Positions 9,224 to 17,970 of a stretch of DNA of 64,000 nt are shown one piece after another. Numbering within the stretch: the stretch's first letter is position 1; each line of letters begins with the position of its first letter. The notes beneath the pieces are model-generated. The model was not told the origin of the DNA. It saw only the letters and a program-made list of their open reading frames with translations, and did not search any database. The stretch is from contig CAZWLN010000004.1 in assembly GCA_964634885.1 (NCBI GenBank), positions 116,774 through 180,773 on the forward strand. The letters are read 5' to 3'. A program made the position numbers and the translations under genes. This stretch comes from DAINRZ01 sp964634885 (lineage in GTDB: Bacteria; Bacteroidota; Ignavibacteria; Kapaibacteriales; UBA2268).

Positions 9224-11620
9224 ATGAGGCATTATATGTATTTTTTGTTTTTGGGGGTAATGATGTCCGGAATGCTGGTTGCACAGGAAACACCGGTTCC
9301 CGAAAAAAACTCTTTGGTAACGGTTTTTTTCAACTCGGATTACACCATGGAAGATTTCTCGGATTGCGGCTTTGACCCGGAATGTACCCGGATCAAAGAA
9401 GGCTGTCTGGCAGAAACCATACTGAATGAAAGCCAGATAGGGCTTCTGAAGCAAAAAAACGCGAAGTTTGATATACTCATCGACGACATGAGCGAATGGT
9501 ATGATCAAAGAAACAAGGGGAAAAACACCCTCGACAGGATACAGTCCGACCCGGATTTCAAATACGGTTCCATGGGCGGCTTCTTTACTCTGGAAGAAAT
9601 ATACAGTGAATACGATTCATTAATTGCTGCCTATCCCCAGTATTTCCTCGGAGCCGACACAATCGGCTATTCTTACCAGTCGAGGCCGATGATTGCCTAT
9701 AGCTTCGGCAGCAGCAGCGACAGCGCTGCCGGGTTGATGATCAACAGCCTGATACATGCCCGGGAACCCGGCGGCATGATGTCCACGCTCTATTTCATGA
9801 AAAAGGCCCTGAGGCTGGCTGCTGGGGGAGATCCCGAATTCGGGTTCCTCTTCGAAAACCGCAAGCTCTACCTGATTCCGGTAATGAACCCCGACGGATA
9901 CAAGTACAACCAGACAACGAAGCCGGACGGCGGCGGCACATGGAGGAAAAACAGGGACAAAACAACAGATTCGACTTACGGTGTCGATCTGAACCGGAAT
10001 TTTGGCCCCTACGATTTCTGGAATGCTCCGAACAATGGGTCTTCCACAAGTCTCAAGAGCGAAACATACAGGGGAGCAACGCCTTTCTCCGAACCTGAGA
10101 CCAACAACTTACGCAAATTTACCATGAAGCATAATATTAAACTGGCAGTCAATTACCATACCTATGGCGGCCATATTATCCATCCATATGCTGCACTTGT
10201 CGCCCAAACTCCCGATTCGTCCGTGTTCAGGGCACTGACTTGGGAATTTTCCAGGTACAACAGGTACAACTGCGGTTTGGACGCTGAAACTGTGGGTTAC
10301 AGCACCCGTGGGGACAGCGACGACTGGTTCTACGAAACGGATTCGTCAAAATCGAAGGTTTTTGCGATGACCCCTGAGATCGGCAATGATATTGACGGTT
10401 TCTGGCCTAAGGTGGATAGAATTCCCGTTCACTGCGACGAGATGTTTTACATGAACAAACAGGTGTTGTGGAGCGCCAATGTGAATTTAAGGATTAAGGA
10501 TTATTACACTGAAAGCAACACAGACTCCCTCAAGTCATGGATTAATATTACCATGATCAATGCCGGAGTTCAGAAAGCCGACTCTGAGTCGGAGATGACG
10601 CTTGTCCCGCTTAGCGATGCTTTCACTGTCAAGGACAACAAACGTATGCTCGGTAAGCTCAGCCCTGCTGAAAGGCAGACTGAAGTGTTCGAGGTTTTAC
10701 TTACAGGTAAGGCTTTTGAAAACGGTGCCGGTGTACCGTTCGAGGTCACGGTCCTTCAGGAAGGTCTGCTCAGAAAAGATACAATTACCGTGAAAATGTT
10801 CATCTATGAAGACCTGTGGATTTTCAGGGACGGGGAACTGGCGCACAAATGGGAAAACAGTTCACTGGGGACATGGGATACCTTCTTTGACGCTGCCAAT
10901 ATGAAATTCGTTTTAACCGACAGCCCTTCAGGCAAATCGAAAGATTCGGCAGATTGTTACTTTACCATGAAAGAACTGCTGGACATCCCCGCCAACGACG
11001 CCGTGCTGGAATACTTCGTAAAATGGTCTCTCGAATGGAATTACGATAAATTCATCATACAGGCAATCAGGCCCGGCGCTGACTGGAAGAACCTGGTTGC
11101 AGACAGGATGATCGATGGTTTTTACCAAAAAGGAAGCCGTATCGATTCGGCAGAAAAGGTGTACACCGGGAGCCAGCCCGAATGGATCAGGCAGCAGTGC
11201 GATATGAAAGAATACGTAAACCGCTATACTTATCTGCGTTTTGGAGTATTGACCGACCGCTACACTTCTTTTGACGGTGTATTCCTCGACAACGTCAGGA
11301 TAAAATACTACCGCGACCTGGATTATTACAGCGTGGAAGACCCAGCAGGCAATTCCGTTGTCAGCATCTATCCAAACCCTGTCCCCAGGGGCAGCAACGC
11401 TTTACTGGCTTTCGGCGGCGTCAGTCCCGCCATGCCCGCGACGGTTACCATTACCGACGCCATCGGCAGGACTGTCTTCACCGGCAGGGTTAATGCTGAT
11501 GAAAACGGCGCTGTTACTTACTATACTGTTGAATCTTCCGGTTTCATTCCCGGCATCTACTTCCTGAACCTGGGTATCGGGTCCCAATCGCACTCTTTGA
11601 AATTTATTGTGATTGAATAG
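9224..11620 (+). CDS. Secreted M14 zinc carboxypeptidase with T9SS sorting domain
   Basis: This 798-residue exported metallopeptidase begins with a signal peptide (MRHYMYFLFLGVMMSGMLVAQ). The M14 domain spans about residues 125-420. Zinc ligands H178 and E181 lie in LIHAREPGG, substrate-binding residues in NPDGY and GVDLNRNFGPYDFW, the third ligand H312 in NYHTYGGH, and the catalytic glutamate E385 in MTPEIGND. All key residues of a working carboxypeptidase are present. A beta-rich middle region follows. The C-terminal 85 residues are a T9SS sorting domain (SIYPNPVPRGSNALLAF to SLKFIVIE). It probably removes C-terminal residues from peptides at the cell surface. GAGGGAA lies 10 bases before the ATG. 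The gene appears monocistronic. Confidence 0.95.
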   Translation: MRHYMYFLFLGVMMSGMLVAQETPVPEKNSLVTVFFNSDYTMEDFSDCGFDPECTRIKEGCLAETILNESQIGLLKQKNAKFDILIDDMSEWYDQRNKGKNTLDRIQSDPDFKYGSMGGFFTLEEIYSEYDSLIAAYPQYFLGADTIGYSYQSRPMIAYSFGSSSDSAAGLMINSLIHAREPGGMMSTLYFMKKALRLAAGGDPEFGFLFENRKLYLIPVMNPDGYKYNQTTKPDGGGTWRKNRDKTTDSTYGVDLNRNFGPYDFWNAPNNGSSTSLKSETYRGATPFSEPETNNLRKFTMKHNIKLAVNYHTYGGHIIHPYAALVAQTPDSSVFRALTWEFSRYNRYNCGLDAETVGYSTRGDSDDWFYETDSSKSKVFAMTPEIGNDIDGFWPKVDRIPVHCDEMFYMNKQVLWSANVNLRIKDYYTESNTDSLKSWINITMINAGVQKADSESEMTLVPLSDAFTVKDNKRMLGKLSPAERQTEVFEVLLTGKAFENGAGVPFEVTVLQEGLLRKDTITVKMFIYEDLWIFRDGELAHKWENSSLGTWDTFFDAANMKFVLTDSPSGKSKDSADCYFTMKELLDIPANDAVLEYFVKWSLEWNYDKFIIQAIRPGADWKNLVADRMIDGFYQKGSRIDSAEKVYTGSQPEWIRQQCDMKEYVNRYTYLRFGVLTDRYTSFDGVFLDNVRIKYYRDLDYYSVEDPAGNSVVSIYPNPVPRGSNALLAFGGVSPAMPATVTITDAIGRTVFTGRVNADENGAVTYYTVESSGFIPGIYFLNLGIGSQSHSLKFIVIE

Positions 11621-11710
11621 GAGTACCTTTACCGGCAATTGTCCTGTTAAAGAGTAATGAAAAGCCATTTGGAAGCGTCCGGAATCGAACTTGTCCGGAC
11701 AGCGGGCTGC

Positions 11711-12085
11711 CTATTTGTTCTTCCCGTCCTTGTGAGCCTTGTATGCAATTACTTCGGCTTCGTATGTCGTCATCAGGCCGCCGAAATCCTCATCCTCGAA
11801 CACTGTAGCCAGGTGATCGACAAACGACTGAATCTTCTCTTTACTGTCCACAAGCTCAATGATGATGGGAAGGTCGGCTGAAAGCTCCCAGATCTTTGCA
11901 GAGTGCAGCGCACTGTTGGCGCCGTAGGACATAATGCCCCTGAAGGCAGAAGCGCCGGCAATACCTGCTTTCTTTGCTTCCAGGACAATAAATTCATACA
12001 TCGGCTGGTGATGATGCTTGTCGTGCGAGCCGATGTATATCCTCAGAACCTGCGATTTACCTTTAAGAATCATATTCAGCTCCAT
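11711..12085 (-). CDS. DUF190 family protein, CrcB partner
   Basis: This 124-residue soluble protein belongs to the DUF190 family, recognised from RIYIGSHDKHHHQPMYEFIV, the alpha/beta PII-like arrangement and the segment KAGIAGASAFRGIMSYG. DUF190 genes are very often next to crcB. Here the ATG lies inside the last codons of crcB (10-base overlap), which implies translational coupling. Its biochemical role is not established. By guilt of association it is thought to act in fluoride efflux or its control, perhaps as a regulatory subunit. Two in-frame starts (first codon, and ATG four codons in) are possible. Confidence 0.85.
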   Translation of the reverse strand: MELNMILKGKSQVLRIYIGSHDKHHHQPMYEFIVLEAKKAGIAGASAFRGIMSYGANSALHSAKIWELSADLPIIIELVDSKEKIQSFVDHLATVFEDEDFGGLMTTYEAEVIAYKAHKDGKNK

Positions 12086-12459
12086 AGCCAGTTAACTGCG
12101 TTCTTACCAAAATAGGTTGCTGCTATTCCCGTAAAAATGCTAATACCCAAATATAAAGAAAAATACAGAAATTCGGAATCGTTAATAAGGTTGAGCGAGT
12201 CGTTCGAAAACGCTGAGAACGTTGTAAAACCTCCGCAAAATCCAACTGTCAGAAATAGTCTCAGGTTGTCGGACATAAGTCCGCCTTTTTCCGAAATACC
12301 CATGAAAACCCCGATGAGCAGGCATCCGACGATGTTAACAGCCAATGTTCCCACAGGAAAGGCCGTGTAAATGTATTTATGAATGAATTGTGTGGACAGA
12401 TAGCGTGCAATGCTCCCCACAAAACCGCCTATTCCTACTATCAATGCTCCTTTGAACAC
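12076..12459 (-). CDS. crcB: Fluoride ion channel CrcB/Fluc
   Basis: CrcB/Fluc is a small dual-topology channel that exports fluoride across the inner membrane. Seen here are VGIGGFVGSIARY at the N-terminus, GTLAVNIVGCLLIGVFMG in the second helix, and GFCGGFTTFSAFSND, the Phe-box and pore helix. Four membrane helices are predicted. I prefer the GTG at 12459: GGGGG lies 7 bases upstream, and the product (127 residues, MFKGALIVGIGG) has the usual family length. The longer version from ATG at 12492 would start almost inside a possible fluoride aptamer. It is coupled to the DUF190 gene downstream. Confidence 0.92.
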   Translation of the reverse strand: MFKGALIVGIGGFVGSIARYLSTQFIHKYIYTAFPVGTLAVNIVGCLLIGVFMGISEKGGLMSDNLRLFLTVGFCGGFTTFSAFSNDSLNLINDSEFLYFSLYLGISIFTGIAATYFGKNAVNWLWS

Positions 12460-12493
12460 TTTATGACCCCCGTTAGCAAAACCTTCAATCATT

Positions 12494-12556
12494 CTTCCAG
12501 GGAGTCATCAGCATCACTATTCTTGTGTTTCAATGGGGACTCATATCCCGAAAAAA
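12494..12556 (-). promoter_or_regulatory. Possible fluoride (crcB-motif) riboswitch
   Basis: Read on the minus strand, the leader of crcB contains CGGGATATGAGTCCCC (about 12551-12536) and later GCTGATGACTCCCTGG (about 12510-12495). The known fluoride aptamer has a hairpin loop AUGRNNYY whose GAGNC-type bases form a pseudoknot with the 3' UGAUGRCUCC segment. Here GAGTC in the loop is complementary to GACTC in the 3' segment. AAAC lies between them, as expected. Against it, stem 1 is only GGG/CCC, the second hairpin is weak, and the usual CUAC ending reads CCTGG. The call is partial and inferred from context and motif. Confidence 0.38.
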
Positions 12557-12661
12557 TATTCAATTAATTTTTTTACAGAATACAAAAATAAATAATTCCG
12601 TTGTAATCGGGTTGCCGATTTAGTTAATTTTGGATAAAATTTTGGATGGAAAGAAAAGAAA

Positions 12662-14656
12662 ATGAGTGTAAAAGGAAAGATAAAAAAGGCAGTAATAGGT
12701 AAGGACAGGGACCCCAAAGACCCATCAATTTTTCATACGCTGTCGCTGATAGCGTTTTTTGCTTGGGTGGGGCTTGGTTCCGACGGTTTGTCGTCGTCAT
12801 GTTACGGCCCTCAGGAAGTAATGCTTGCACTGGGCAGCCACATGCACCTGGGATTGATTGTTGCCCTGGGCACAGTGGTTACCATTTTCATCATCAGCGC
12901 AAGCTACTCGCAGATAATTGAACTGTTCCCACACGGCGGCGGCGGCTATCTCGTAGCAAGTAAGCTGTTGTCTCCCGGCCTGGGTATGATTTCCGGTACG
13001 GCGCTGTTAATTGACTATGTCCTGACCATCACCGTGTCGATTGCCAGCGGTGCGGACGCTCTGTTCAGTTTCCTGCCGCCACATTTGCACCAATATAAAG
13101 TGCTGTTCTCATGCATTATCGTTGTCCTGATTACCCTTCTCAATATGAGGGGCGTCAAGGAAAGCGTACTGCCCCTTGTCCCGATATTCATCATCTTTGT
13201 GCTTACACACCTGTTTTTCATTCTCTATGCAGTCTTCACCCATGCATTCAATCTCTCAGAGGTGGTTGCAACCACGAGTACGGATTTCGGCAACACCATC
13301 AGCCAGTTGGGCATCTTCGGCGCATTGTTCCTGTTGATACATGCTTACAGCATGGGCGCCGGTACTTACACGGGCATCGAGGCTGTAAGTAACGGCCTGC
13401 CGATCCTTAAAGACCCGAAAGTGAAGACTGCCAGGACTACAATGAAATATATGACAATATCGCTTTCAGTAACGGTTTTCGGACTCATCCTGGCTTACAT
13501 CCTGTTTAAGATCGACCCCGTCGAGGGTAAGACTCTCAACGCGGTATTGTTCTCTGAGATAGCTTCCGGATGGGGCGAAGTAACAGGCTATGTGATTATT
13601 ACCATAACCTTGCTGTCAGAAACAGCCATCCTCTTCGTTGCAGCCCAGACAGGTTTCCTCGACGGCCCGCGCGTCCTTGCCAATATGGCTTTGGACAAAT
13701 GGGTACCTACGCGTTTTGCTTCGCTCAGCAACAGGCTTGTAACACAAAAAGGCATCATCATCATGGGAGCTTCGGCATTGTTGCTGATGATTGTCTCCAA
13801 CGGCTCCGTCTCTCTTCTGGTGGTGTTCTACAGCATCAACGTTTTCATTACCTTCGTACTTTCCCAGTTGGGTATGGTAAGGCACTGGTGGCAGGTTCGA
13901 GCGGTGTCGCCGGGCTGGAAAAGGAAGATGATCGTCAACGGCATTGGCCTGGTGTTGTGTTCTTTCATCCTGATTTCAGTTACCCTTGCCAAATTCAACG
14001 AAGGCGGCTGGATTACAATATTTATTACCGGCTCGCTTGCCTGTTTCTTTTACTATGTAAGGTCTGAATACAGGAAAGCCGGCATTAACATCAAGAAACT
14101 CGACGACTATTTTACAGACGAGGTTTTCCAGTACAGCAACAGGGAAATCGAAGCGACGGAGAAGCCTGTGTTCGACAAGAGCAGCAAGACGGCTGTACTC
14201 CTCGTCAGCGGCTATTCCGGCATCGGTATCCACTCTTTCTTCAGCATATTCAAATTCTTCGGCAACAACTTCAGGAATTATATTTTCCTGCAGGTAGGTA
14301 TCATCGATGCCGGCAATTTCAAAGGTTCGGAAGAAATCGAGTCCCTTAAAAACCGTACCGACGAGTCTGTCAAAAAGTATGTAGAGCTGGCGAACAAGCA
14401 CGGTTACTGGGCTGAAGGCATCTCTGCCATCGGCCTCGACGTGGAAGAGGAGATACTGAAAATACTGCCGGAGATACAGGAAAAGTACAAGAATATTGTA
14501 TTCTTCGGAGGCCAGGTAGTCTTTCCCAATGATACTTTCATGTCGCGAATGCTTCACAACTATACTACCTTGTCACTCCAGAGGAAGTTGTACAACTACG
14601 GCTCCCAGATGGTGATACTGCCTCTGAAGGTCGATCTTTCGCAGCCTGCCGAATAA
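12662..14656 (+). CDS. APC superfamily amino-acid/potassium-type permease
   Basis: This 664-residue membrane transporter has about 12 hydrophobic helices in residues 30-480 and a soluble C-terminal domain of about 150 residues. The first helix FFAWVGLGSDGLSSSCYGPQE carries the broken, glycine-rich helix typical of the APC (amino acid-polyamine-organocation) superfamily. FPHGGGGYLVASKLLSP and TGIEAVSNGLPILKDP are further family signatures of permeases often annotated as amino acid permeases. The C-terminal tail (KTAVLLVSGYSGIGIHSFF) resembles a universal-stress/KUP-type cytoplasmic domain and may be regulatory. The substrate is not predictable. It has its own upstream region and no operon partner. 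Confidence 0.8.
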   Translation: MSVKGKIKKAVIGKDRDPKDPSIFHTLSLIAFFAWVGLGSDGLSSSCYGPQEVMLALGSHMHLGLIVALGTVVTIFIISASYSQIIELFPHGGGGYLVASKLLSPGLGMISGTALLIDYVLTITVSIASGADALFSFLPPHLHQYKVLFSCIIVVLITLLNMRGVKESVLPLVPIFIIFVLTHLFFILYAVFTHAFNLSEVVATTSTDFGNTISQLGIFGALFLLIHAYSMGAGTYTGIEAVSNGLPILKDPKVKTARTTMKYMTISLSVTVFGLILAYILFKIDPVEGKTLNAVLFSEIASGWGEVTGYVIITITLLSETAILFVAAQTGFLDGPRVLANMALDKWVPTRFASLSNRLVTQKGIIIMGASALLLMIVSNGSVSLLVVFYSINVFITFVLSQLGMVRHWWQVRAVSPGWKRKMIVNGIGLVLCSFILISVTLAKFNEGGWITIFITGSLACFFYYVRSEYRKAGINIKKLDDYFTDEVFQYSNREIEATEKPVFDKSSKTAVLLVSGYSGIGIHSFFSIFKFFGNNFRNYIFLQVGIIDAGNFKGSEEIESLKNRTDESVKKYVELANKHGYWAEGISAIGLDVEEEILKILPEIQEKYKNIVFFGGQVVFPNDTFMSRMLHNYTTLSLQRKLYNYGSQMVILPLKVDLSQPAE

Positions 14657-14690
14657 AAAAAAAGCTTCCTGTTGTAAGCAGGAAGCCTTC
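14655..14690 (-). terminator. Bidirectional-looking terminator between convergent genes
   Basis: GCTTCCTG (14664-14671) pairs with CAGGAAGC (14679-14686), an 8-bp stem. Read on the minus strand it is followed by nine T, so it is a strong terminator for the lipoprotein gene. On the plus strand the following bases are CTTCTC, so termination of the permease transcript would be weaker. Confidence 0.85.
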
Positions 14691-14716
14691 TCAAAGCCGG
14701 ACGGCCATGGGTTACA

Positions 14717-15784
14717 CTATTGGACTGATGTCCCTTCAAACCAGTAGAGTCTCGGCATCAGGTACGGATCGACGATTGTTGTGCCGAAATCCGGTTTTAC
14801 CAGGAGCTTGTTCTCACCCGATGAAACATTGTATGAATACACTCCTACATCTCCATTATCATTCCCGTAAATATAGGCTATATACTTTCCGTCAGGTGAA
14901 AACACAGGTGCGTGGCAAACATAATGGTTCTCTTTGTCGCCTTTAGCAAGGGTTTTCCTGTCTGTACCCTGAAGATTGTTGGTAACGAGGTCCACTCCGT
15001 CGGTGTAGGCTACGGTCATGTTGTCGGGTGATATTGCAGGATATAAGACTTCGCCTCCCTCTGAATCGATGGTGTATGATTCGGTTCCGTCAGTTTTGAA
15101 AATAAGTACTTTCATACGTAAACCGTCGCGGGCAACGATATACTTCGAATCCCTTGACCAGGATGCGTAGTAAGGCATATCATTCTGATAGTAAACGTCT
15201 TCCGAGAGTTTTACCTTGCCCGTTCCGTCAAAGTTGCAAACATAGAGAATACCCGAATCCTCTGCCCCTGTTTTTTCGATATAAGCGATTTTCGTCCCGT
15301 CAGGTGCAATCTCGAGGAAGAAAGTACCTCCGTAATTGGTCGAAATCCTGATGTCTTCACCGGTAGAATTATTGTGCGATACAATGCTGTCTTTTTCGTA
15401 GGCAGATAATGTGTATTTGCCGTCGGGTGAGATGAACTTCGTGCATTCTTCGGTATATTCAATGACGGCCTGTTCATTGCTGCCGTCCCAGGCTGATTTG
15501 CACAGTTTCCGATTGTTTTCCAGAACGTTATAGACAATGTTACCGTTAATCGGGTATTGTGAGATTAAGGCGCCGGTTCTGATGTGACTGTACCCTGTAC
15601 CGTCGATGTTAACCTTTTCCAAATCGGCTTTTTTCCCGTTTACTTTGGTAAAGTAAATTATGCCGTCCGGCATTTCGCCGTCCGGTATGACGATGACATT
15701 ATCTTCGATGCCCTGCGAGTTCTGGCAGGCGCTGAATGTCAATGCAAGGCAAAGCAATCCTATAGCATACAATAAATGCTTCAT
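14717..15784 (-). CDS. Lipoprotein with TolB/WD40-like (PD40) beta-propeller
   Basis: This 355-residue protein starts MKHLLYAIGLLCLALTFSAC, a lipoprotein signal peptide with cysteine at residue 20. The mature part contains repeated units of the PD40/TolB propeller type: SPDGKYTLSAY, APDGTKIAYIEK, WSRDSKYIVARD, SPDNMTVAYTDG and SPDGKYIAYIYG, spaced about 40-45 residues. Such propellers bind proteins or peptides in the periplasm. No catalytic residues were noticed. GGAGAATTGTT precedes the ATG. It lies 31 bases after the anti-sigma-barrel gene on the same strand, so it may be the third gene of that operon and a periplasmic partner in the same signalling pathway; that is inference. Confidence 0.8.
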   Translation of the reverse strand: MKHLLYAIGLLCLALTFSACQNSQGIEDNVIVIPDGEMPDGIIYFTKVNGKKADLEKVNIDGTGYSHIRTGALISQYPINGNIVYNVLENNRKLCKSAWDGSNEQAVIEYTEECTKFISPDGKYTLSAYEKDSIVSHNNSTGEDIRISTNYGGTFFLEIAPDGTKIAYIEKTGAEDSGILYVCNFDGTGKVKLSEDVYYQNDMPYYASWSRDSKYIVARDGLRMKVLIFKTDGTESYTIDSEGGEVLYPAISPDNMTVAYTDGVDLVTNNLQGTDRKTLAKGDKENHYVCHAPVFSPDGKYIAYIYGNDNGDVGVYSYNVSSGENKLLVKPDFGTTIVDPYLMPRLYWFEGTSVQ

Positions 15785-15815
15785 AACAATTCTCCAAAAA
15801 TATAGTTTTACAAAT

Positions 15816-17036
15816 TTAGAATTTTAAATTCAATCCGTATAAGATTCCTGTTTTTTCCGAGGGGTAATTATTACCATTATTATTAAACCGGAGGTTTGAA
15901 TATTCATACATGATTACGAAATCCAGCGGGCCGCTGACATTATATCCCAAACCTGCGGCAATCCTTTGTGTCCATCCCCTGATGTTGGCTTTAGACACAG
16001 CCAGTCCTGTTTCAAGCTGGACGAAAGGAGTAAAGCCGTAGAATTTGAAGGGTTTGTACCTTAGCATTGCGTTCCAGGTGGTGAAATTGGGCTGCTGCTG
16101 GAAAGTGGAAGGTATCTCATTCTTATTCAATCCCTTGTATTCCTGAAAGAAGCGTTCCTGCCTGATGTCGGCACCGATTTCGAAATTGTCGTCCAGGATG
16201 TAGCTGATTGTCAGCGCACTGTTGTCGAAGTGAGCCTGGCGTTTAGGTTCGATTGTTGCTGCCCGGCTGCTTTTGTAATACGCACCCCGGTATTCGACTG
16301 AGATGGAATAGACGTCTTTGCCTCTGGCAGCGTCAGTTACAATTTCTTTTTCCGTTGGGAGCGGCAGCGGTGGTTCCAGCTTTGCAACAGGCTGTGTTCC
16401 ATCCTGTTCCGGAGTGCTATCGGCTGGTTCGCTGTTATGACGTTCCGTGAGGGAAGGCTCAGGCCGGAGGCTCTCTGTGCTGTTTTCAGCAACTGTCCTG
16501 TCCAGGGGTTGAGTGTCCTGGTGTTTGTCATTATCTTTAATTATATAGACGTATTTGACTTCCTGCTTTTGAACCGGGTTTCCGTTGTTTGTTACAGCGC
16601 CGGAACCACTGTCTTTTCCTGTACCCGCCGCCAGGATTCCGAGCGGTTCCTGTAAGGCGCTGTAAGAATTAATATTACCCGGATCTGTAGTAAGGCTGTT
16701 AAATGTCAGGAAGCCTGCCGATGTTAAAAGGAATGCGACGATGGCACCGAGGAATGCCGATTTGTTAAGCAATAAACTGCTTTTGGCATTAGTAGCTGTT
16801 GCGCCGCTGTCCAGGTACTTTCCCCTGAAACCGAGACTGTCGAAAACGCCAAGTGTTGCCTGTGTGCTGGGAGCAAAATATGTCTTGTTCCTGTTCAGGG
16901 AATAGTTGACATTGTACGCCTGCTTCATCTGGCTCCGGAGAGTGTCGTTCCCGGCAAGATCCATAAACAGAGAGCGTTCTTCGCTTTGTTCAAGTTCTCC
17001 GTCGAGGAATTCCATTATTTTATTAAAGTCGCTCAT
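15816..17036 (-). CDS. Anti-sigma-like membrane protein with C-terminal outer-membrane barrel domain
   Basis: This 406-residue protein is directly downstream of the ECF sigma gene (14 bases). Residues 1-40 (FNKIMEFLDGELEQSEERSL) look like the cytoplasmic N-terminus of Bacteroidota anti-sigma factors; the zinc-binding His/Cys residues of the classic form are absent. One membrane helix lies at about 91-112 (FLGAIVAFLLTSAGFLTF). Next is a Pro/Glu/Thr-rich linker to about residue 240. Residues 241-406 show eight amphipathic strands (VYSISVEYRGAYY, ALTISYILD, FEIGADIRQERFF, WNAMLRYKPF, FTPFVQLETGLAV, RIAAGLGYNV, FVIMYEYSNLRF, GILYGLNLKF) and end in Phe, the usual signal for BAM insertion. The product may span both membranes. 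Domain calls are by eye and no family is recognised for the whole. Confidence 0.7.
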   Translation of the reverse strand: MSDFNKIMEFLDGELEQSEERSLFMDLAGNDTLRSQMKQAYNVNYSLNRNKTYFAPSTQATLGVFDSLGFRGKYLDSGATATNAKSSLLLNKSAFLGAIVAFLLTSAGFLTFNSLTTDPGNINSYSALQEPLGILAAGTGKDSGSGAVTNNGNPVQKQEVKYVYIIKDNDKHQDTQPLDRTVAENSTESLRPEPSLTERHNSEPADSTPEQDGTQPVAKLEPPLPLPTEKEIVTDAARGKDVYSISVEYRGAYYKSSRAATIEPKRQAHFDNSALTISYILDDNFEIGADIRQERFFQEYKGLNKNEIPSTFQQQPNFTTWNAMLRYKPFKFYGFTPFVQLETGLAVSKANIRGWTQRIAAGLGYNVSGPLDFVIMYEYSNLRFNNNGNNYPSEKTGILYGLNLKF

Positions 17037-17050
17037 GGCTCTTTTCTGAT

Positions 17051-17689
17051 TTATTTATTTTTATTTTCTTCATCTTTGATATAGGGCTCCAGTAGTTCGA
17101 CTATTTGTTCCTTTGCACGCCTGGCCCTTGTTTTTGCATTGATTACAGTAATGCCGAGTGTTTCGGCAATCTCATTGTACGACAGTCCTTCGATCTCCCT
17201 GAGGACAAACACTTCTTTGTACTTCATGTCGAGTGTATCTGCAATGTTCATTACTATCTCGAACAGTTCGCTGTCCTCGTAGGTGTTTTCAATTACACGC
17301 GGAGTAATGCTTTCGTCGATCTCTTCGAAACTGATCCTGTCCCGCAGGTAGTTGAGGCAAAGATTGCGGGCAATCGTAATCAGGAGCGCCCTGATGCTTT
17401 TGACGTGATTGTCGTCCTGGACATATTTATAGAACTTGATGAAAGTTTCCTGGAAAATGTCTTCGGCTGTAGTCCTGTTCTTGATGATACCCACGCAGTA
17501 GGCTGTCACGTTCTGGGCATATCTGTTGTAGATCTCAGTGAAAGCCTGTTCCGTTTTCTTCGGCTTGCCTTTCAGCTCTTTCAGGAGCTCTTCGTCGCCA
17601 TATTTCCTGTAATTGTTAATAGTCTTTTCCTCAATTTCAAATTTCCATACAGTTGTAAGACACAAATATTTGAAAAAAGATACATTCAA
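17051..17689 (-). CDS. ECF-type RNA polymerase sigma factor
   Basis: This 212-residue sigma-70 family protein has only regions 2 and 4, as in extracytoplasmic-function sigma factors. Region 2 is AFTEIYNRYAQNVTAYC through TTAEDIFQETFIKFYKY and ALLITIARNLCLNYLRDR. Region 4, with its helix-turn-helix, is LDMKYKEVFVLREIEGLSYNEIAETLG and NAKTRARRAKEQI. It directs RNA polymerase to a small regulon when released from its anti-sigma partner, encoded immediately downstream. The first about 18 residues are not typical and the true start may lie further in. The upstream region is intergenic, so the pair has its own promoter; autoregulation is usual for the family but not shown here. Confidence 0.92.
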   Translation of the reverse strand: MNVSFFKYLCLTTVWKFEIEEKTINNYRKYGDEELLKELKGKPKKTEQAFTEIYNRYAQNVTAYCVGIIKNRTTAEDIFQETFIKFYKYVQDDNHVKSIRALLITIARNLCLNYLRDRISFEEIDESITPRVIENTYEDSELFEIVMNIADTLDMKYKEVFVLREIEGLSYNEIAETLGITVINAKTRARRAKEQIVELLEPYIKDEENKNK

Positions 17690-17830
17690 AATATATATTT
17701 TTTTGAAATGTTAATAAATTCTAAAAAAATCAGGACAGAAAAACGACTCGAGTCTATTTCCCGGGGAGGAAGATAAATGCCATTACCACGGGCCAACCCT
17801 GTCTGCAATCCAATAATATCAACAGATGTT

Positions 17831-17847
17831 GAACTCCTACGGAGTTC
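17831..17847 (+). repeat. REP-like palindrome type A, copy 1
   Basis: GAACTCCTACGGAGTTC is a perfect 7-bp inverted repeat around TAC. An identical copy lies 51 bases further on. It is not followed by a T-run, so it is not a terminator. Confidence 0.8.
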
Positions 17848-17881
17848 CGGGATGTACTTTTGGTATTATGTTACAGACCTT

Positions 17882-17898
17882 GAACTCCTACGGAGTTC
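17882..17898 (+). repeat. REP-like palindrome type A, copy 2
   Basis: This is an identical copy of GAACTCCTACGGAGTTC at 17831-17847, preceded like the first by TT or CTT. The two arms match perfectly. Confidence 0.8.
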
Positions 17899-17918
17899 TA
17901 AGAACAGAAAGTCTTCTC

Positions 17919-17936
17919 CAACCCCGTCAGGGGTTG
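17919..17936 (+). repeat. REP-like palindrome type B, copy 1
   Basis: CAACCCCGTCAGGGGTTG has 7-bp arms around GTCA. A second identical copy lies 52 bases further on, giving the same spacing as the type A pair. Confidence 0.8.
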
Positions 17937-17970
17937 AATATCGGTAACAATATGTATCAAGAATCTCTGC

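Noticed and set aside
11677..11700. tRNA-like T-arm (GTTCGATT on the minus strand) between convergent genes
   Set aside because: GTCCGG and CCGGAC form a hairpin, but the loop is 12 bases instead of 7 and no acceptor or anticodon arm is present.
17105..17776. 223-codon plus-strand frame
   Set aside because: It runs antisense through the ECF sigma factor, whose motifs are unmistakable on the minus strand.
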